The notes under the pieces: generated by a model | Databases searched by the model: none | Told to the model about the DNA's origin: nothing | The model's input: only the letters and a program-made list of their open reading frames with translations | Position numbers and translations under genes: made by a program | In this document: positions 7,528 to 10,472 of the stretch, in pieces | How the letters are laid out: the number at the start of each line of letters is the position of its first letter | Position numbering within the stretch: the first letter of the stretch is position 1 | NCBI GenBank assembly: GCA_023443285.1 | Contig: JAEZVB010000116.1 | Span: 1-10,472, forward strand | From: Bacillota bacterium | GTDB lineage: Bacteria; Bacillota; Negativicutes; Sporomusales; Sporomusaceae | DNA length: 10,472 bases | Direction of reading: 5' to 3'

Positions 7528-8985
7528 ATGTCTGATTTGCTGCAGGTGCTGCTTATCGAGGATTCCGAGGATGATGTCCTGCTGTTAAAACGTACCCTCC
7601 AAAAGGGCGGTTTTATGCCAAACATCCGTCAGGTCGACCAGCCTGGTTCGATGGTGGCTGCTTTATCCGAGCAAGTTTGGGATGTAGTGATCGCGGATTA
7701 TTCTTTGCCGAACTTTAGCGGGTTAGCAGCTCTAGAACTTCTCAAAAGCAGCGGTCTTGATATTCCCTTTATTATTGTGTCGGGAGCCATTGGCGAAGAT
7801 GTCGCTGTAGCCGCCATGAAAGCAGGAGCCCATGATTACATTCTTAAAGATAACCTTATCCGGCTAGTGCCTGCCATCAACCGAGAACTCCAGGAAGCCA
7901 TTGTCCGCAGGGAGCGGCGTAATCTGGAAGAACGTCTTACCTACTTAAGCATCCATGATCCCTTAACAGGTCTTTATAATCGAACACATTTTTCTTTGGA
8001 GCTGGAACGCCTGCATCAGTCACAATTCGCGCCAGTAGGAATGATTGTCGGAGATTTGGATGGACTTAAGCTAATCAATGATACCTGGGGACATCAAAGC
8101 GGTGATAGCTTATTGAAAGCAGCTGCCACTATTTTAAAAACGCACTGTCCTATTGATGCTACTGTCACCCGCATCGGCGGCGATGAATTTGTCTTATTGC
8201 TTCCCTGTACTACGCTTGATACCCTAGCAAAACTGTGCCAAACAATTAACCTGGCGATAAATTCCTATAACCAAAACAGCCCTTTGGCAGAAGGTATTGT
8301 CCTTAGCATCTCTTTAGGCTATGCCATAGCAGAATCCCCTCATGCTGATTTACAGGAAGTCTTTAAAAATGCCGACAATAATATGTACCGAGAAAAACTC
8401 AACAAAAGCCAAAGCAATCGGAGTGCCATTGTACAAACAGCAATGAAGCTTCTGGAAGCCAGGGACTTTATTACCGAGGGTCATGGCGACCGTCTGCAAT
8501 TATTAGTGGCCAGCCTGGGTGCAGCAATCGGCCTGCCAGAAAACAAATTGACTGACCTCAAGCTCTTAGCCCAGTTTCATGATATTGGTAAGGTTGGTAT
8601 TCCTGATAAGATACTTTTTAAACCGGCTAAACTTACTCCCGAAGAGTATAATGAAATGAAACGCCATTCTGAGATAGGTTTCCGGATTGCTCAGTCGTCA
8701 CCCGACTTAAACCATATTGCTGATTATATCCTCAAACATCATGAATGGTGGGATGGCAGTGGCTATCCGATGGGATTAGCCGCCGATGATATACCTCTGG
8801 AATGCCGGATTTTATCCATTGCTGATGCTTATGATGCCATGACCAGCGACCGGCCTTATCGCAAAGCGCTGAGCCCCAAAGAAGCCTTCGGCGAACTTCG
8901 TCGTTTTGCCGGAATTCAGTTTGATTCCCATTTAGTTGACACGTTTATTGAATTAGTTAAAGAGCACAAAAAAAACACGGACTAA
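7528..8985 (+). CDS. REC-GGDEF-HD-GYP response regulator, putative bifunctional c-di-GMP enzyme
   Basis: The 485-residue cytoplasmic protein has three domains. The receiver (1-120) carries Glu11/Asp12, phosphoacceptor Asp57 in IADYSLP and Lys107. The GGDEF diguanylate cyclase domain (about 135-295) has HDPLTGLYNR, Asp176 in GDLDGLKLIND and an intact GGDEF (217-221). The HD-GYP phosphodiesterase domain (about 300-485) has His319 in the GHGDR region, HDIGK (351-355), His380, HHEWWDGSGYP (404-414) and DAYDAMTSDRPYR. HD-GYP domains hydrolyse c-di-GMP to pGpG or GMP using a bi- or tri-nuclear metal site. Both active sites look complete, so the protein may synthesise and degrade c-di-GMP, with phosphorylation choosing between them. 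The RxxD product-inhibition site expected before GGDEF is not found (Pro208 and Ala211 occupy those places). It is the second gene after the Rcp1-like receiver and ends inside a terminator. The direction of net activity is not predictable. Confidence 0.95.
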   Translation: MSDLLQVLLIEDSEDDVLLLKRTLQKGGFMPNIRQVDQPGSMVAALSEQVWDVVIADYSLPNFSGLAALELLKSSGLDIPFIIVSGAIGEDVAVAAMKAGAHDYILKDNLIRLVPAINRELQEAIVRRERRNLEERLTYLSIHDPLTGLYNRTHFSLELERLHQSQFAPVGMIVGDLDGLKLINDTWGHQSGDSLLKAAATILKTHCPIDATVTRIGGDEFVLLLPCTTLDTLAKLCQTINLAINSYNQNSPLAEGIVLSISLGYAIAESPHADLQEVFKNADNNMYREKLNKSQSNRSAIVQTAMKLLEARDFITEGHGDRLQLLVASLGAAIGLPENKLTDLKLLAQFHDIGKVGIPDKILFKPAKLTPEEYNEMKRHSEIGFRIAQSSPDLNHIADYILKHHEWWDGSGYPMGLAADDIPLECRILSIADAYDAMTSDRPYRKALSPKEAFGELRRFAGIQFDSHLVDTFIELVKEHKKNTD

Positions 8986-8998
8986 CCGTGTTTTTTTT
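8968..8998. terminator. bidirectional intrinsic terminator
   Basis: Perfect 13-bp arms (eight A then CACGG, and CCGTG then eight T) flank a 5-nt loop ACTAA. Read rightward it is a hairpin ending in a U run for the REC-GGDEF-HD-GYP gene; read leftward it serves the convergent aminotransferase-metQ unit, whose stop is at 9004-9006. The rightward gene's last codons form the left arm and its TAA stop lies in the loop. Confidence 0.9.
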
Positions 8999-9003
8999 AC
9001 CAT

Positions 9004-9828
9004 TTACCAGACTACGACTACAGATCCCTTGAAATGTTCATTGACAAATTTCTTGATTTCTTCCGATTTATACGCTTTGATAAATTTGGCGATCACCGGA
9101 TTATCCTTATCTTTGGCTTTAACAGCAATAATATTAGCATAGGGCGAATCGCCATCCTCGATAGCCAGTGAGTCCTTATTTGGCACCAAACCGGCCGTCA
9201 TCGCGTAGTTGGTATTAATGGCCGCCAACTCGACATCTTCCAGAGAACGGGGAACCTGCGCAGCGTCTAATTCTTTTATCTTAAAGTTTTTAGGATTTTC
9301 GGCGATATCAACCGCTGTAGCATTAAGACCGGTACCCGGTTTGAGCTTAAGCAGTCCTTGCTTTTCCAGTAATAGCAAAGCGCGACCAGCATTGGTTGGA
9401 TCATTTGGAATAGCAATGGTAGCTCCCGGTTTAAGTTCACTTAGTGATTTCACTTTTTTAGAGTAAACTGCCATTGGGAAAATTATCGTTTTGGCAACAT
9501 TCACAATGTCATATTTGCGATCTTTTACCATGTTATCAAGGTAGGGTTGATGTTGGAAGCTGTTAGCGTCTATATCACCCTGACTTAATGCTACATTAGG
9601 TTGAACATAGTCGTTAAATTCAACTACCTCAATTTTGAGCCCATCCTTGGCGGCTATTTTTTTTACTTCATCCATTATTTCAGCGTGTGGCCCAGCTGTA
9701 ACCCCTACCTTGAGCGGCTTGTCGGCAGCTGCTGGGGAAGTCGCCTGCTTATTACCGCAACCGATCAATCCCACAACAGTAAAAGCTAGAATTAGCAGCA
9801 CTGCCAAAAACTTTGCATATCTTCGCAT
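9004..9828 (-). CDS. metQ: MetQ/NlpA-family methionine-binding lipoprotein
   Basis: The 274-residue protein is the substrate-binding lipoprotein of a MetNIQ-type ABC importer, which captures D/L-methionine outside the cytoplasmic membrane. Residues 1-23 are a signal peptide with lipobox LIGC, giving a lipidated Cys24 followed by an Ala/Ser/Pro linker. Family motifs are KVGVTAGPHAEI near the start of the mature domain, then GDIDANSFQHQPYLDN, IPNDPTNAGRAL and DSPYANI. Length is normal. The ATG at 9828 has AGGGGAG (9838-9844) 9 nt upstream. It starts 31 nt after the aminotransferase stop, so the two are probably one transcript ending at the bidirectional terminator. The ATPase (metN) and permease (metI) genes that normally accompany it are not downstream; they could be upstream of the window or elsewhere. 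Specificity for methionine is inferred from the family. Confidence 0.93.
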   Translation of the reverse strand: MRRYAKFLAVLLILAFTVVGLIGCGNKQATSPAAADKPLKVGVTAGPHAEIMDEVKKIAAKDGLKIEVVEFNDYVQPNVALSQGDIDANSFQHQPYLDNMVKDRKYDIVNVAKTIIFPMAVYSKKVKSLSELKPGATIAIPNDPTNAGRALLLLEKQGLLKLKPGTGLNATAVDIAENPKNFKIKELDAAQVPRSLEDVELAAINTNYAMTAGLVPNKDSLAIEDGDSPYANIIAVKAKDKDNPVIAKFIKAYKSEEIKKFVNEHFKGSVVVVW

Positions 9829-9859
9829 TTCTTTTCTCTCCCCTATATATATTTATAAA

Positions 9860-10472
9860 TTATTTTTTTATTAGCCTAAGCTTTTCTAGCCTTTCAGCGG
9901 CTGCCTGTAATGTCTCAAATTTCTTGCAGAAGCAGAATCGTATCAGCTTTTTGCCTTCAGTGCTTTCCTGGCGGAAAAAGCTGGAGCCTGGCACAACGGC
10001 AACGCCAATTTCACTAGCCATATATTTGGCAAAAGCAACATCATCATCCCAACCAAACGGCGTAATATCTGCCATAATATAATATGCACCCTGTGGTCTC
10101 ATGCAGCTAAAGCCCACTTTTTCCAACACGTTAAGGAAATAATCCCTGCGTTCACTATAAAAACCAGATAATTCCTCATAATACTCTGATCCGAAGTTAA
10201 AAGCCTCGGCGGCAGCCACTTGCAGCGGTGCCGCTGCCCCTACAGTCAGGAAATCATGTACCTTGCGAACAGAAGCTGTAATTTCAGGAGATGCTTGCAC
10301 ATAACCGATGCGCCAGCCGGTCACACTAAAGGTTTTGGAAACGCTATTTACTGCAATTGTCCGCTCTGCCATACCGGGTAAAGTCCACAAGGGAATATGT
10401 TCGGTATTGTCATATAGAATATGTTCGTAAATCTCGTCATTAATTGCCAATACATCATGTTTAATGCACAAT
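9860..10472 (-). CDS. PLP-dependent class I/II aminotransferase, YbdL/KAT-like (5' end outside window)
   Basis: The C-terminal 203 residues of a fold-type I aminotransferase are present, and the frame stays open to the window edge. Residue numbers here count from the first complete codon. NDEIYEH holds the Asp12 and Tyr15 that contact the PLP ring, SVSKTFSVTGWRIGY holds the Schiff-base Lys46, and LIRFCFCKK holds Arg178, the usual substrate carboxylate anchor. The end, with GVAVVPGSSFF, LIRFCFCKK and AAAERLEKL, resembles the YbdL/kynurenine aminotransferase subgroup, which includes methionine-preferring enzymes, more than classical aspartate aminotransferases. The TTG at 10469-10471 is an internal Leu codon and not the true start. 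Adjacency to metQ favours methionine or its keto acid as substrate, which is an inference. A general aromatic or glutamine transaminase is the main alternative. Confidence 0.9.
   Translation of the reverse strand, partial: LCIKHDVLAINDEIYEHILYDNTEHIPLWTLPGMAERTIAVNSVSKTFSVTGWRIGYVQASPEITASVRKVHDFLTVGAAAPLQVAAAEAFNFGSEYYEELSGFYSERRDYFLNVLEKVGFSCMRPQGAYYIMADITPFGWDDDVAFAKYMASEIGVAVVPGSSFFRQESTEGKKLIRFCFCKKFETLQAAAERLEKLRLIKK

Overview
The window reads as chromosomal DNA of a low-to-mid GC Firmicute. Ribosome binding sites are strong and AGGAGG-like, the two SigA-type promoters that can be read are close to consensus, and the gene styles (lipoprotein MetQ, lipoprotein NamZ, an Rcp1-like receiver followed by a REC-GGDEF-HD-GYP protein) resemble anaerobic spore-forming lineages. 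My best guess is Negativicutes/Sporomusaceae, but this is an impression from protein style and was not tested by a search. Coding density is high, and no insertion sequence, phage gene, CRISPR array, tRNA or rRNA is visible.

Layout. Positions 1-6847 hold a leftward block. A SigA-like promoter near 6964-6992 drives sbcD (6847 to 5576), sbcC (5579 to 2370, ATGA overlap) and a DUF1343/NamZ-type lipoprotein gene (2367 to 1108, 2-nt gap, ribosome binding site inside the end of sbcC). After 160 bp carrying a separate extended -10 promoter comes a YegS/BmrU-type lipid kinase gene (947 to 63). A possible start of a further leftward gene lies at 22, cut by the window edge. Rightward from 7093 are two tightly packed genes for c-di-GMP signalling: a stand-alone Rcp1-like receiver and a REC-GGDEF-HD-GYP enzyme. 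A perfect 13-bp inverted repeat with A/T tails (8968-8998) ends this unit and also the convergent unit on the other side. That unit is an aminotransferase of the YbdL/kynurenine aminotransferase type (5' end outside the window) followed by a MetQ-type methionine-binding lipoprotein.

How the genes work together. SbcCD is a hairpin-cleaving nuclease, and the gene attached to it by translational coupling encodes a peptidoglycan-recycling glycosidase, so one transcript links DNA-end processing and wall turnover. The receiver pair probably takes phosphoryl groups from a kinase encoded elsewhere and adjusts c-di-GMP, with both synthesis and hydrolysis motifs intact in one polypeptide. The aminotransferase-metQ pair suggests methionine uptake and methionine/2-keto acid exchange. 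I do not see a convincing undescribed system. The points most worth a second look are the sbcC-namZ coupling, the bifunctional c-di-GMP protein with no I-site and no local kinase, and the metQ gene without metNI.
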